The position numbers and the translations under genes are program-made. Below the pieces are notes generated by a model. That model did no database searches, had not been told where the DNA came from, and saw only the letters and a program-made list of their open reading frames with translations. Below, in pieces: positions 23,895 through 34,355 of a stretch of DNA of 64,000 bases; the first letter of the stretch is position 1; the number at the start of each line of letters is the position of its first letter. Origin of the DNA: an uncultured Clostridia bacterium (GTDB lineage Bacteria; Bacillota; Clostridia; TANB77; CAG-508); the NCBI GenBank assembly GCA_947625685.1, contig CANQPK010000004.1, forward strand, positions 1 to 64,000, in the 5' to 3' direction.

Positions 23895-23954
23895 TTAATA
23901 TACCTGTGTGTGTGTGTGTGTGTGTAGAGCCTCTAAGGTTCTAGCCTTTGTCAT
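23895..23954 (-). CDS. Putative leader peptide MTKARTLEALHTHTHTQVY (copy A)
   Basis: GGAGG 10 nt before the ATG; ORF runs over a (CA)10 repeat; second copy differs by a synonymous ACA/ACG change. Confidence 0.55.
   Translation of the reverse strand: MTKARTLEALHTHTHTQVY
23905..23924. repeat. (TG)10/(CA)10 microsatellite
   Basis: Direct reading. Confidence 0.95.
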
Positions 23955-24131
23955 CTTTCGTTTTCCTCCATGTTTTCTTAACTTATAAATCAATTCAAAT
24001 TTATTATATACTATATTTTTACTTCTGTCTACTAAAATTGTTAATTTGTAATATATTCTTAATATTTTCGTAATATTTATAGTTATAACTTAAGGTCACT
24101 TTATTAATATAAAATAATTAAATGATAAAAA

Positions 24132-24982
24132 TTATATATTTTCTTTAATTATTTCTTCTACTTCTTTTTTGCTTAGTTCTACTATATCACAAATATCTTC
24201 CAATGACATATGTTTTTTATACATATTTAGTACAACTTGCTTTTGTTTTTCTTCTTTGCCGTTCATTTCTTTCTGTTCTTCCATAGGAAATTTTATCCCT
24301 TAAGTCTACTATCCTTTGTTCATATATCTCTCTTTTCTCTGGGTCTGATAATAACATCTCTAATTCTTCTTGCGCCTCTCGTAATTCTTGCTCTGCACTT
24401 TTTATCTTTGCCATATCTTCTGCCCCCTCCGCTTTTATAAATCTTATCCAATTATCCTCTGGCCTCTCTTCTCCGTCCTTCTTTGAACTTACCTAGTTCT
24501 ATTACATGTATCTCTAAGTCATCTGTAAACTTCGTATCTAAATGTTCTTCTTCTCTTATACTCCACTTCGTATGATATCTTTCTATACCTTTTGTTATCT
24601 TTAAGTTCTCTTTCGATATTAGTATCGCTATCGTTTTATCTAATTCCTCATAACTCTCTTTTCTCTTTAAATCTTGTACGTATGCTTCTGACCAATAATA
24701 TAATAGCCTCTCTGGCATGCAATCTAATCTTGTATATTGCATCTCTATTATTACTTTTGTTCCATCATCTATCTCTGCTTTTACATCTATTCTCCCTATT
24801 TTGTCAAATACTTCTTTTCCTATCATCCTTTTATTTTTGTCTAGGCTTATTTTCTTTATCTTTATTCCTAGTATTTTCTCTAAAAAACTTTTTGTTATTC
24901 TTTCGTTTCCTACTTTTCCAAATATTCTTTGAAATAATAAATCATTTGCTACTTTTAAATATTCTTCTTGTTTTTTGTTCAT
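24132..24982 (-). CDS. Rpn/PD-(D/E)XK nuclease family (transposase-like) protein, with +1 shifts at CGG 24473..24475 and 24259..24261
   Basis: ORF pieces join as KFKEG(C)GEERPEDNWIRFIKAEGAEDMAKIKSAEQE... and RTERNE(C)GKEEKQKQVVLNMYKKHMSLEDICDIVELSKKEVEEIIKENI; matches the C-terminus of the paralog at 46396..47271. Confidence 0.85.
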
Positions 24983-25059
24983 ATTTTGTTTCCTTTCTAA
25001 TTATACATTAATTTATTAGTTTAATCAAGGTATAATGTTCATATATTTTGGTTTAATTT

Positions 25060-25250
25060 TTGATTTTTCTTTGGGAGATTTCCCAATAGATTTGTTTTGT
25101 CCTGAGCTAAGATGTAAAAATAAATATTTAAAAAAATAAAATAGATAGAAAGTTTTGATTAAAAATTTAACTTTCTATCTATTTTATATATCATTATATT
25201 TTTATTGTCAAGAAATATTTTTCGACAAAATATGACATTTGTTAGAATTA
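25060..25250. repeat. 5' flank repeat shared by the two Rpn genes (copy 1), includes a hairpin
   Basis: tttttctttgggag....tcccaatagatt....atagatagaaagttttgatt...aactttctatctattttatatatcattatat also present near 47290..47480. Confidence 0.8.
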
Positions 25251-25353
25251 TTTAATTACAGTGCACCACCTTACCGCATAAGCAATTAGGAATCGTAACA
25301 CCTAAGAGATACTTATCCTCATTTTTATTATATATACTACTCCTACTCAGCCA

Positions 25354-26523
25354 CTACTCTGATATCGGGTAATTGATAGTTACAACAGGGCGAACGCCAT
25401 AAGTAATTGGATCCGAGAACGCCCCATTAGTCGCAATTTGCCATAACGATCCAAAAAAATCATCGCCACCCAAAGTATTTACAAAAAATCCAATCCAGTC
25501 AAGCGTATAGGTGATGAGGATAAAGCGAGAAGCAACCCAATACCTGCCCTCCAAATTAGCAACACCATAATAGCTCATTCTTACTAAATCATCTTCATCG
25601 TATATATCTCCTTCTTTTCCTCGTCCATTATATGAAGAGAGAAATTGTTGTTCATTATTTGCCCACTCTGTTATTAGGTCTGATTTGAATTTAGTTTCAG
25701 TATTATCTATTGCTGCTCCTACACTTCTTACTTTAATTGCACTTTTATTTGTTACTACTTCTTTGCATTTGTCATTTATCTTTTTTATTGCTTCATTATA
25801 ATCTTCTATGGATTTTTCTAAGCCCTCAACAACTGGATAGTCACTTGATGCAACTGCCTGCTTTCCTAATGTTAATTCTCCCAAAACATCTGGACTTACT
25901 ATATCTACTGTTCCATTTTGGTTATCTTTTATTATTGTCCAATCTTTTTTATTTTCATCGCTTCCATCATAACTATATTGTACTGTTTTTCCTTCATTTC
26001 CTCTTGGTTCATATATCTTTGTTAAAGTAGTCGAAAAAACTTTCCCCATTCCAATTTTTACTGTCACTCTATATACTTTATCTTCATATTTTATGTATAC
26101 ATTCTTATTTGGTTCTTCTTCTCTATATAATGCAGCACCTCTAGAAGTCAATCCTGATATTTTATCACTAATATCTGTTTTCATCTCTTTGTCTGGTGTA
26201 AATTTTAAGGTACTAATATCTCCAAAAATAGATTCTACTATATTTGATATTTCACTCATATCTCTTCCTGTTTTTTCTTTCCCTAAAATATATCTGTATA
26301 AATCTTCATCTGGTCGTTTTCCTATTGTTTCTACCCTACTTAATAAATTATCTATCGTTCCAGATTCTTCTTTTCCTGCTTGTATATAATTCTCCGCTGC
26401 TCCTTTTGCAAGTCCAAATAGGTTTGAATTCACTACATTGCTTATCGTTATTGCTGTTAATATAATTAATATTATTATTGTTATAATTAGTGCAATTAAT
26501 GTAATACCTCTTTCTTTTCTCAT
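25354..26523 (-). CDS. Prepilin-like protein with diverse C-terminal domain ending GVRPVVTINYP (copy B)
   Basis: Close paralog of 22544..23737. Confidence 0.75.
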   Translation of the reverse strand: MRKERGITLIALIITIIILIILTAITISNVVNSNLFGLAKGAAENYIQAGKEESGTIDNLLSRVETIGKRPDEDLYRYILGKEKTGRDMSEISNIVESIFGDISTLKFTPDKEMKTDISDKISGLTSRGAALYREEEPNKNVYIKYEDKVYRVTVKIGMGKVFSTTLTKIYEPRGNEGKTVQYSYDGSDENKKDWTIIKDNQNGTVDIVSPDVLGELTLGKQAVASSDYPVVEGLEKSIEDYNEAIKKINDKCKEVVTNKSAIKVRSVGAAIDNTETKFKSDLITEWANNEQQFLSSYNGRGKEGDIYDEDDLVRMSYYGVANLEGRYWVASRFILITYTLDWIGFFVNTLGGDDFFGSLWQIATNGAFSDPITYGVRPVVTINYPISE

Positions 26524-26602
26524 ATGTTTTCATCTCCTTTTTATTTTAATAAATTAAAATTAAATGAACGTCAATTTTAATTTATTAAATATGTATTATA
26601 CA

Positions 26603-26652
26603 AAAAGACACACATTATTTTATACTCTAAAAAGTATAAGTCCTGTGTGTCC
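26603..26652 (-). terminator. Leader terminator upstream of prepilin copy B
   Basis: Same hairpin as at 23827..23876. Confidence 0.75.
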
Positions 26653-26670
26653 TTATATTATCTTTTTCTT

Positions 26671-26721
26671 CTAATACGCTGTGTGTGTGTGTAGAGCCTC
26701 TAAGGTTCTAGCCTTCGTCAT
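26671..26721 (-). CDS. Putative leader peptide MTKARTLEALHTHTAY (copy B)
   Basis: Same leader as copy A over a (CA)6 repeat. Confidence 0.55.
   Translation of the reverse strand: MTKARTLEALHTHTAY
26680..26691. repeat. (TG)6/(CA)6 microsatellite
   Basis: Direct reading. Confidence 0.95.
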
Positions 26722-26856
26722 CTTTCGTTTTCCTCCGTGTTTTTTCTTAACTTATAAATTAATTCAAATTCATTATATACTATATTTTTACTTCTGTCTA
26801 CTAAAATTGTTAATTTGTAATATATTCTTAATATTTCTGTAATATTTTTTGCATTT

Positions 26857-29449
26857 TTATTTTATATATAGCTCATCATCTTTTACATCAACTTTCACAT
26901 TTGTATTTGGCAAAATTTCTCCAGTTAAGATCTTTCTTGCAATTAGAGTTTCTAATTTTCTTTGAACAAATCTTTTAAGTGGTCTTGCTCCATATATTTC
27001 GTCATAACCATTATCTATTAGATAATTTTTTGCTGATTTTGTTAATTCTAAGCTTATATTTTTATCTTCTAGCCTTTTCTCTAGATCTTTTATTAATAGT
27101 TCTAATATTTTCGAAATTTCACTCTTTAATAATGGTTTATAGAAGATTATCTCATCTAATCTATTTAAAAATTCTGGTCTGAAACTTTGTTTAAGTAACA
27201 TATTTACTTTTTCTTTTGCCTCGTTTGTTATTTCTCCATTTTCTGTTATTCCTTCTAAGATATAATCTGATCCTAAATTTGATGTTAATATTATTATTGT
27301 ATTTTTAAAATCTACTGTCCTTCCTTGTGAATCTGTAATACGACCGTCGTCTAGAACTTGAAGTAATATATTAAATACATCTGGATGAGCTTTTTCTATC
27401 TCATCAAAAAGAATAACTGAATATGGCTTTCTTCTAACAGCTTCTGTAAGCTGTCCTCCTTCTTCATATCCTACATATCCAGGAGGTGCACCAATTAATC
27501 TTGATACAGAGAATTTTTCCATATATTCTGACATATCAATTCTTATAATATTGTGTTCATCATCGAATAAACTTTCTGCGAGTGACTTTGCGAGCTCAGT
27601 TTTTCCAACCCCTGTTGGTCCTAAGAACATAAATGAACCTATTGGTCTTGCTGGATTTCCTATTCCTGCTCTTGAACGCATTATTGCTTCTGATACTTTT
27701 TCTACTGCTTCATCTTGACCAATTACTCTTTTATGAAGTATTTCATCTAGATGTAATATTTTTTCCTTTTCTCCTTCCATAAGTTTAGTAACTGGTATTC
27801 CTGTCCATCTTGAAATTATCTTCGTTATCTCATCCTCTGTAACTTTATTTCTTAAAAATCCGTCTTCTTTACTTTTTTCAGATAATTTTTCTTCTTTTTC
27901 TAATTCTTTTTGTAATTCTGGCAATTTTCCATATTTTAGTTCTGCTGCTTTGTTTAATTCATATTCTCTTTCTGATTTCTCTATTTCTGCATTTACCTTT
28001 TCTATTTCTTCTCTTAATTTTTGAACTTTACTTATTGCTTGTTTTTCATTTTCCCATTTTGCTTTCATTCCGTCTAATTTTGTTTTTAACTCTGATTTTT
28101 CTTTTTGAATATCTGATAAACGCTTTTTAGATATTTCATCTTTTTCTTTACTCAATGCAGTTTCTTCTATTTCTAATTGCATTATTTTTCTTGATACTTC
28201 ATCAAGTTCTGTTGGCATTGATTCCATTTCTGTTTTTATCATAGCACAGGCTTCATCTATTAAGTCTATTGCTTTATCTGGTAAAAATCTGTCTGATATA
28301 TATCTATGTGATAGAGTTGCTGCTGCAATTAAACTATTATCTGATATTTTTACTCCATGATATACTTCATATCTTTCTTTCAATCCTCTTAATATTGATA
28401 TTGTATCTTCTACTGTTGGTTCATCAACTAGCACTGGTTGAAAACGTCTTTCTAGTGCTTGGTCTTTCTCGATATATTCCCTATATTCATTTAAAGTAGT
28501 CGCACCTATACAATGAAGCTCTCCTCTTGCAAGCATTGGTTTAAGTAAATTTCCTGCATCCATTGCTCCGTCTGTTTTTCCTGCTCCAACTATTGTATGG
28601 ATTTCATCTATAAATAGTATTATTCTGCCTTCACTCTTTTTGATTTCTTGAAGTACTGCTTTTAATCTTTCTTCAAACTCTCCTCTATATTTTGCTCCTG
28701 CAACTAATGAACCCATATCAAGTGAAAATATAGTACAATTTTTTAATCCTTCAGGGACATCCCCTCTTACAATTCTTAGGGCTAACCCTTCTGCTATTGC
28801 TGTTTTACCAACACCTGGTTCACCAATTAAGCAAGGATTATTTTTTGTTTTTCTTGATAATATCCTAATTACATTTCTAATTTCTGTATCTCTTCCTATT
28901 ACTGGATCTAATTTTTGTTTTCTTGCAAGTTCTACCAAATCTTGTCCATATTTTTTAAGAGCATCATAAGTTTCTTCTGGATTATCAGTAGTAACCCTAG
29001 TGTTTCCTCTAACATCAGCTAGCACTTTTAAAAATTCATTTTTTGTAATATTGCTTTTTCTTAGCAGATCTTTGACATCTCTATTACTATTATCAAATAT
29101 AGCAAGCATTATGTGTTCTACAGATACATAATCATCTTTCATACTCTTTGCTATATTTTCAGCATTTGCAAGTATTAAATCTACATTTTGTGATACATAT
29201 ATTCCGGTCTTTTGGTCTTGCTCCTCCTGTTATTTTAGGTTTTTTAGCTATTTTTTCTCTTATATCTTTTTCAAATTGTTCTTCATTTGCTATCTTTTTT
29301 AGGAGCTCTTTTATTAAACTATTTTCTTGCTCTAATAGTGCCAAAATTAAATGTTCTTCTTCTATTTGTGCATTTTGATTTTGAACTGCCAAATTTTGAG
29401 CCTCTTGTACTGCCTCTAATGACTTTTGTGTAAATTTTTGTATATTCAT
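26857..29449 (-). CDS. clpB: ClpB-type AAA+ disaggregase, with +1 shift at CGG 29204..29206
   Basis: ClpB N-domain, two Walker A motifs ([18 protein letters not shown]), long middle coiled coil; [10 protein letters not shown](C)[31 protein letters not shown] joins the pieces. Confidence 0.92.
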
Positions 29450-29480
29450 TTAACTCACTCTCCTTTAAATTTCGTATTTT

Positions 29481-29514
29481 AAAAGCACATACATTATGTA
29501 TGATGTGCTTTTTT
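29481..29514. terminator. Terminator-like hairpin in the clpB 5' UTR
   Basis: aaaagcacatacattatgtatgatgtgctttttt. Confidence 0.5.
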
Positions 29515-29527
29515 CTCAACATATATA

Positions 29528-29556
29528 ATTATACTACATAAAATTAGCACTGTCAA
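29528..29556 (-). promoter_or_regulatory. clpB promoter
   Basis: Minus strand TTGACA-17 nt-TATAAT. Confidence 0.8.
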
Positions 29557-29570
29557 TAGGAGAGTGCTAA
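29544..29570. promoter_or_regulatory. CIRCE-like HrcA operator
   Basis: TTAGCACTG-TCAATAGGA-GAGTGCTAA, one mismatch from TTAGCACTC-N9-GAGTGCTAA, overlaps the -35 box. Confidence 0.85.
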
Positions 29571-29613
29571 TTTGTTTATTTTATATTTAAAAGGGTAATA
29601 TTACCCTTTTTAT

Positions 29614-30723
29614 TTACATTTCAACTATCTTTTCCCAAGGTAAATCATCTTTACCAAAATGTCCATAGTTAGTCGTTTTCGCATAAATAGGCTTCCTTAA
29701 ACCAAGATATTTTATAATTCCGTCTGGTGTTAAATCAAACTTATCTTTTATCTTCTTCTCAATCTCTTCTTCTGGAATAGTGTTAGTTCCAAAAGTATTT
29801 ACATATACAGAAATTGGCTCCTTAAGTCCTATTCCGTAAGAAACTTGTATTTCACATTTCTTTGCATATCCATTTGCAACAACATTTTTTGCAATATGTC
29901 GAAGCATATATGCAGCGCTACGATCCACTTTTGTTGCGTCTTTTCCAGAAAAAGCTCCTCCACCATGTCTTGCATATCCACCATAAGTATCAACTATTAT
30001 TTTTCTTCCTGTTAATCCTGTATCTCCTAGGGGTCCTCCTATTACAAACCTTCCGGTTGGATTTACATAGTACTTAGTATTCTCATCTAGATACTTTTCG
30101 TCTATTATTTCTTTTATAACTTTTTCTATAATATCTTTTTTTAACTGTTCAAGTGAAACGCTTTCATCATGCTGATTAGATATTAAAACTGTTTCTATTC
30201 TTTTTGGTTTATCATCTTCATATTCAACTGTCACCTGTGTTTTTCCATCAGGTCCAAGATATTGTAATATTCCCTTTTTTCTTACTTCCGTAAGTCTTTT
30301 AGCAAGTTTATGTGCTATTGCTATTGCAAATGGCATATATTCTTCTGTATCACAATTTGCATACCCGAACATTATGCCTTGATCTCCAGCTCCTCCTACA
30401 TCAACACCTTGTGCAATGTCTGAACTTTGCTTTGTAATATTTATATCTATTTCACAATTTTCAGAGTCTATATCTATTCCTTTTCCTTTGTACCCTATTC
30501 CTTTAAGAACTTCTCTTGCGATTTTCTCTATATCTAATTTTGCATTTGTATTAAGTTGTCCAGCTATTGTAATTTTATCATTAGATGCAAATGTTTCTAT
30601 TGCAACTCTTGAATATTCATCTTGCTCTAAACATTTATCTAGTATTGTATCTGATATTAAATCACATAGTTTATCTGGATGTCCTTCTGTCACACTCTCT
30701 GATGTGAATAAATACTTTTTCAT
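29614..30723 (-). CDS. metK: S-adenosylmethionine synthetase
   Basis: FTSESVTEGHPDKLCD, GAGDQGIMFGYA, GGGAFSGKDATKVDRS. Confidence 0.97.
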   Translation of the reverse strand: MKKYLFTSESVTEGHPDKLCDLISDTILDKCLEQDEYSRVAIETFASNDKITIAGQLNTNAKLDIEKIAREVLKGIGYKGKGIDIDSENCEIDINITKQSSDIAQGVDVGGAGDQGIMFGYANCDTEEYMPFAIAIAHKLAKRLTEVRKKGILQYLGPDGKTQVTVEYEDDKPKRIETVLISNQHDESVSLEQLKKDIIEKVIKEIIDEKYLDENTKYYVNPTGRFVIGGPLGDTGLTGRKIIVDTYGGYARHGGGAFSGKDATKVDRSAAYMLRHIAKNVVANGYAKKCEIQVSYGIGLKEPISVYVNTFGTNTIPEEEIEKKIKDKFDLTPDGIIKYLGLRKPIYAKTTNYGHFGKDDLPWEKIVEM

Positions 30724-30747
30724 TTCTTATTTCATTCCTTTCTGCTA

Positions 30748-32646
30748 TTATATCAATTTTAATCTTACAAGTTCATCTAATACAATTATAAACATTGAGT
30801 GAGACCAACCAAGTCCTATTACCCATTCTGATTGCATTTTATCATTATTTACTTGTTCAGCTAGGAAACCATTTTTTGTGCTTGATTTTACAACAAATTC
30901 AAAGCATTCCTTTGCTCTATTATACTCTTTTATTTCTAAATAGTATAGTGCCATCCATAAAGTTGCAATTACCCATGGCTTGTCCATTGTATAATGATCA
31001 TTTTCGAATCTTAAATATCCACCTGTATATGTTCTTAAGTTCATATTCATTCGTTCTATAGTATTTGTAACTTTTTTCTCTTTTGGTGAGAACATCTTAA
31101 ATGGAGTAACCGCTCCAAGTATACTAATATCTAATCTTTTATCTTCTTCATTTCTTACAAAACTCTTTTTCTCATCATCATATAATTTGTTTAATACATA
31201 TTTTTTTATTTTTATTGATTGTTTAGCCATAATATCTTTTTGTTCATCTATTGTTTCTTGCTTTAATCTATTTTCTTTTAAATCATCTTCTAGTTCACTA
31301 TATATTTTTTGCATTGCTTGATATGCTGCAAATATTGAGCTAAGTGAATATATAGATACTCCTTCAAACATCTCCCAAATATCATAACTAACTCTCATTT
31401 TATTTTTATTTTCTAATATATCATCAATATATTTTTGTAAAAATTTTACTGCCTTTTCTACCATTTTTAAGTTATCCTTTAAGAACTTCTTGTCTTTTGT
31501 TCTAGTATAATGGTCATAAACTCCATACACAATACTTGCCGTTTCATCTATTTGATAACCCCAGCAAGGTGCTAAAGTTCCATCTGTAAAGAATCTCTGT
31601 TCCCACATTCCATTTTTTGATTGTGTGTTTTTGCAAAATACTTTATAAAATTTCTCTGTTTCCTTTTCCATTTTAAGTATATCTTGTGCTTTTGTAATAT
31701 ACACAGCATCTCTTGGCCAACAGTAAGAATATCTACCACACTTTGAGAACTTTTCATCTATCTCCATTGCTGCAACCATTCCACCTGTCGTTTGGTTTGT
31801 AAGTAAAGGAAATAAAAGTATCGTTCTTGTATAAATTCTTCTTATTAATTCTTTATATGTATTTCCTTCTATAATAAAGTCCATATGACTTATTATATAT
31901 TTTCTCCAATATTTCTTAGTACTTTGCAACTCTTTTTCTGCATCTATCTTTTTAAGTTTCTCTATTTGGTTTTCTATGTCTTCAAAATTATTTTTTTCTC
32001 TATTATCAGAAACATATATAAAGATACTAAATTCTTTTTTCTCATCAGGTTTTAATACACCTAAATCATAACTTACAGCTGATGAATTTGACATACCAAT
32101 ATAATCTTTATCTTGTAAAATTGCTCCCTGGATTGCTTCATCTGTACCATTTATTTTATATCCATTCATTTTTAAATCATTTGTTACATAAGCCATGTTA
32201 TATCCATGTGAATATTGCAAAATACCATTATCTATAACTTTAGTTCCTACAAAATTATTATCATCACTAAGCATTTTTGAATGAATTAAAAATTTTATAT
32301 CAAGTGGTATATCATGTTCATTTATAAATGTATATTTTCGTATAATTACATTGTTTGTCATAGGCACAAAATCAGTTTGTATCATTCTTAGATTGAAATA
32401 TGTATTTTTTATTTCTGTTTTTAAAACATTAGTATCTTCTATGTAATGTTGCTCATATACATTATTTACATCATTGTGTAAATAAATAATTCCAGAATCA
32501 TTTATTTTAATTCCCATATGCATAAAATCTATATATTGTCTAAAATCAATATTGGGATAGCAAACTCTAACTATTTCTCCATTTTGTGTTAATCCTACTC
32601 TTAACTCTTTATTACCTATAATAGCATCATTTTGGTATGTTTTCAT
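30748..32646 (-). CDS. Glycoside hydrolase family 15-like protein
   Basis: YSYCWPRDAVYI, WEMFEGVSIYSLSSIFAAYQAM. Confidence 0.8.
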   Translation of the reverse strand: MKTYQNDAIIGNKELRVGLTQNGEIVRVCYPNIDFRQYIDFMHMGIKINDSGIIYLHNDVNNVYEQHYIEDTNVLKTEIKNTYFNLRMIQTDFVPMTNNVIIRKYTFINEHDIPLDIKFLIHSKMLSDDNNFVGTKVIDNGILQYSHGYNMAYVTNDLKMNGYKINGTDEAIQGAILQDKDYIGMSNSSAVSYDLGVLKPDEKKEFSIFIYVSDNREKNNFEDIENQIEKLKKIDAEKELQSTKKYWRKYIISHMDFIIEGNTYKELIRRIYTRTILLFPLLTNQTTGGMVAAMEIDEKFSKCGRYSYCWPRDAVYITKAQDILKMEKETEKFYKVFCKNTQSKNGMWEQRFFTDGTLAPCWGYQIDETASIVYGVYDHYTRTKDKKFLKDNLKMVEKAVKFLQKYIDDILENKNKMRVSYDIWEMFEGVSIYSLSSIFAAYQAMQKIYSELEDDLKENRLKQETIDEQKDIMAKQSIKIKKYVLNKLYDDEKKSFVRNEEDKRLDISILGAVTPFKMFSPKEKKVTNTIERMNMNLRTYTGGYLRFENDHYTMDKPWVIATLWMALYYLEIKEYNRAKECFEFVVKSSTKNGFLAEQVNNDKMQSEWVIGLGWSHSMFIIVLDELVRLKLI

Positions 32647-32686
32647 TTATTTTATCTTCCCTTCTTCTTATGTCCAATTAATAATT

Positions 32687-34334
32687 TTATTCTATTATAC
32701 TAACAATAATATCTTCAATTTCTTTTAGCTTAACTCTTATACTATCAACTTCATTTTCTTTTATTTCATTTGTTAATATTTCATTCTTTAGTATATTTTC
32801 CATATCTGTCATTTCATCACGTAATACTTTTACTTTATTTACTATTTCAAGTTTTTGTATTCTCTTTGTTGATTCAAGTTCTAATCTACCGTCTAATAAA
32901 ACATTATTTTCTTCTACTTTATATATTTCTCCATATTTAGGTATTGTAACTGGTATATTAGTTTCTTCTAATATTTTTTCTTTTAATACCTCTTGAGATT
33001 CTTTTTCACCATGTACTAATATTATTTGCTTTGGTTTGCTAATAAATGAATATATAAAATTCATTAGCCATTCTTGATCCGCATGGCCTGAATAGCCTTC
33101 TATATATTCTATTCTAGCATTTACTGCTATTTCTTCTCCAAAAATTTTTACCTTTTTAGCACCTTCTACTATTCTTCTACCTAGTGTCCCTGCTGCTTGA
33201 TATCCAACAAATAATATAGTGTTTTTTGAATTCCATAGATTATGTTTTAAGTGATGTTTTATTCTTCCTACATCACACATACCACTTGCTGATATTATTA
33301 TTGAAGGTTCTTCTATTTCATTAAGTGCCTTAGATTCTTCTGCTGTCCTTGTAAATTTAAGTCCATTAAATTCTAGTGGATCATCTCCACTTTCTATCTC
33401 TTCTCTTACTTCATCATCAAATAGATCATCATTTTGTTTAAATATCTCTGTTGCTGATATAGCAAGAGGGCTATCTACATATACAGGTGTCTCCATTAAT
33501 AATCTATATTTATTTATAAATGACTCATCTTTTGTATTTTCTTTTATCTTGTTTAATTCATACAAAATTTCTTGTGTTCTTCCGTACAGCAAATGTTGGA
33601 ATTACTACATTTCCTCCACCTTTTATGGTTTCATACACAATATTCAAAAACATCTTAGCTTTATCATTATTTTTCATATGGATTCTATTTCCATACGTTG
33701 ATTCCATTACTAAATAATCTGCTGATTCAATCATTGTTGGTGAAGCTAAAAGTGGTATATCATTATTGCCTAAATCCCCTGTAAATACTATTTTTTCTAC
33801 TTTATCATTTTCTTTAATCCAAATTTCTATTATGGCAGACCCTAGCATGTGTCCTGCATCATTAAATCTAACTGTAATATTTTCATCTATCTCTACTAAT
33901 TCATTATAATTTACACTTCTTAAAAGTTCTAATGAATTTTGTGCATCTTCTGCAGTATATAGTGGAGGAAATCCAAGTTTTCCCTCTCTCTTTCTTTTTC
34001 TATTTTTCCATTCTACTTCCATTTCTTGTATATGTCCGCTATCTGGAAGCATTATTGTGCACAAATCACAAGTTGCCTTAGTTGCATAGATTGGTCTTCT
34101 ATATCCATCTACATATAATTTTGGTATCCTTCCAGAATGGTCTATATGTGCATGAGTAAGTAGCATGAAATCTATTTCATTTACATTAAATGCAAATTCA
34201 TCATAGTTTTTATCTTCCTCTTTTGAACTTCCTTGAAAAAGTCCACAATCTACTAAAAATTTCTTACCTGCCGCTTCGACTAAAAAATTTGAACCTGTAA
34301 CACCTTCTGCAGCACCTAAAAATGTAATTTTCAT
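32687..34334 (-). CDS. MBL-fold/beta-CASP (CPSF/YSH1-like) nuclease, with +1 shift at CGG 33582..33584
   Basis: LTHAHIDHSGRIP, GNVVIPTFAV(C)GRTQEILYELNKIK, ISASGMCDVGRIKHHL, GYSGHADQEWL. Confidence 0.92.
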
Positions 34335-34355
34335 ATATTATTTATCCTTTCATTT

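Noticed and set aside
23890-24000. c-di-GMP-I (GEMM) riboswitch upstream of the prepilin genes
   Set aside because: I could not match the conserved core; the GAAAGATGAC segment is better explained as SD plus start of a short leader ORF.
30724-30760. SAM riboswitch upstream of metK
   Set aside because: Only about 24 bp between GH15 and metK, so no room for the motif.
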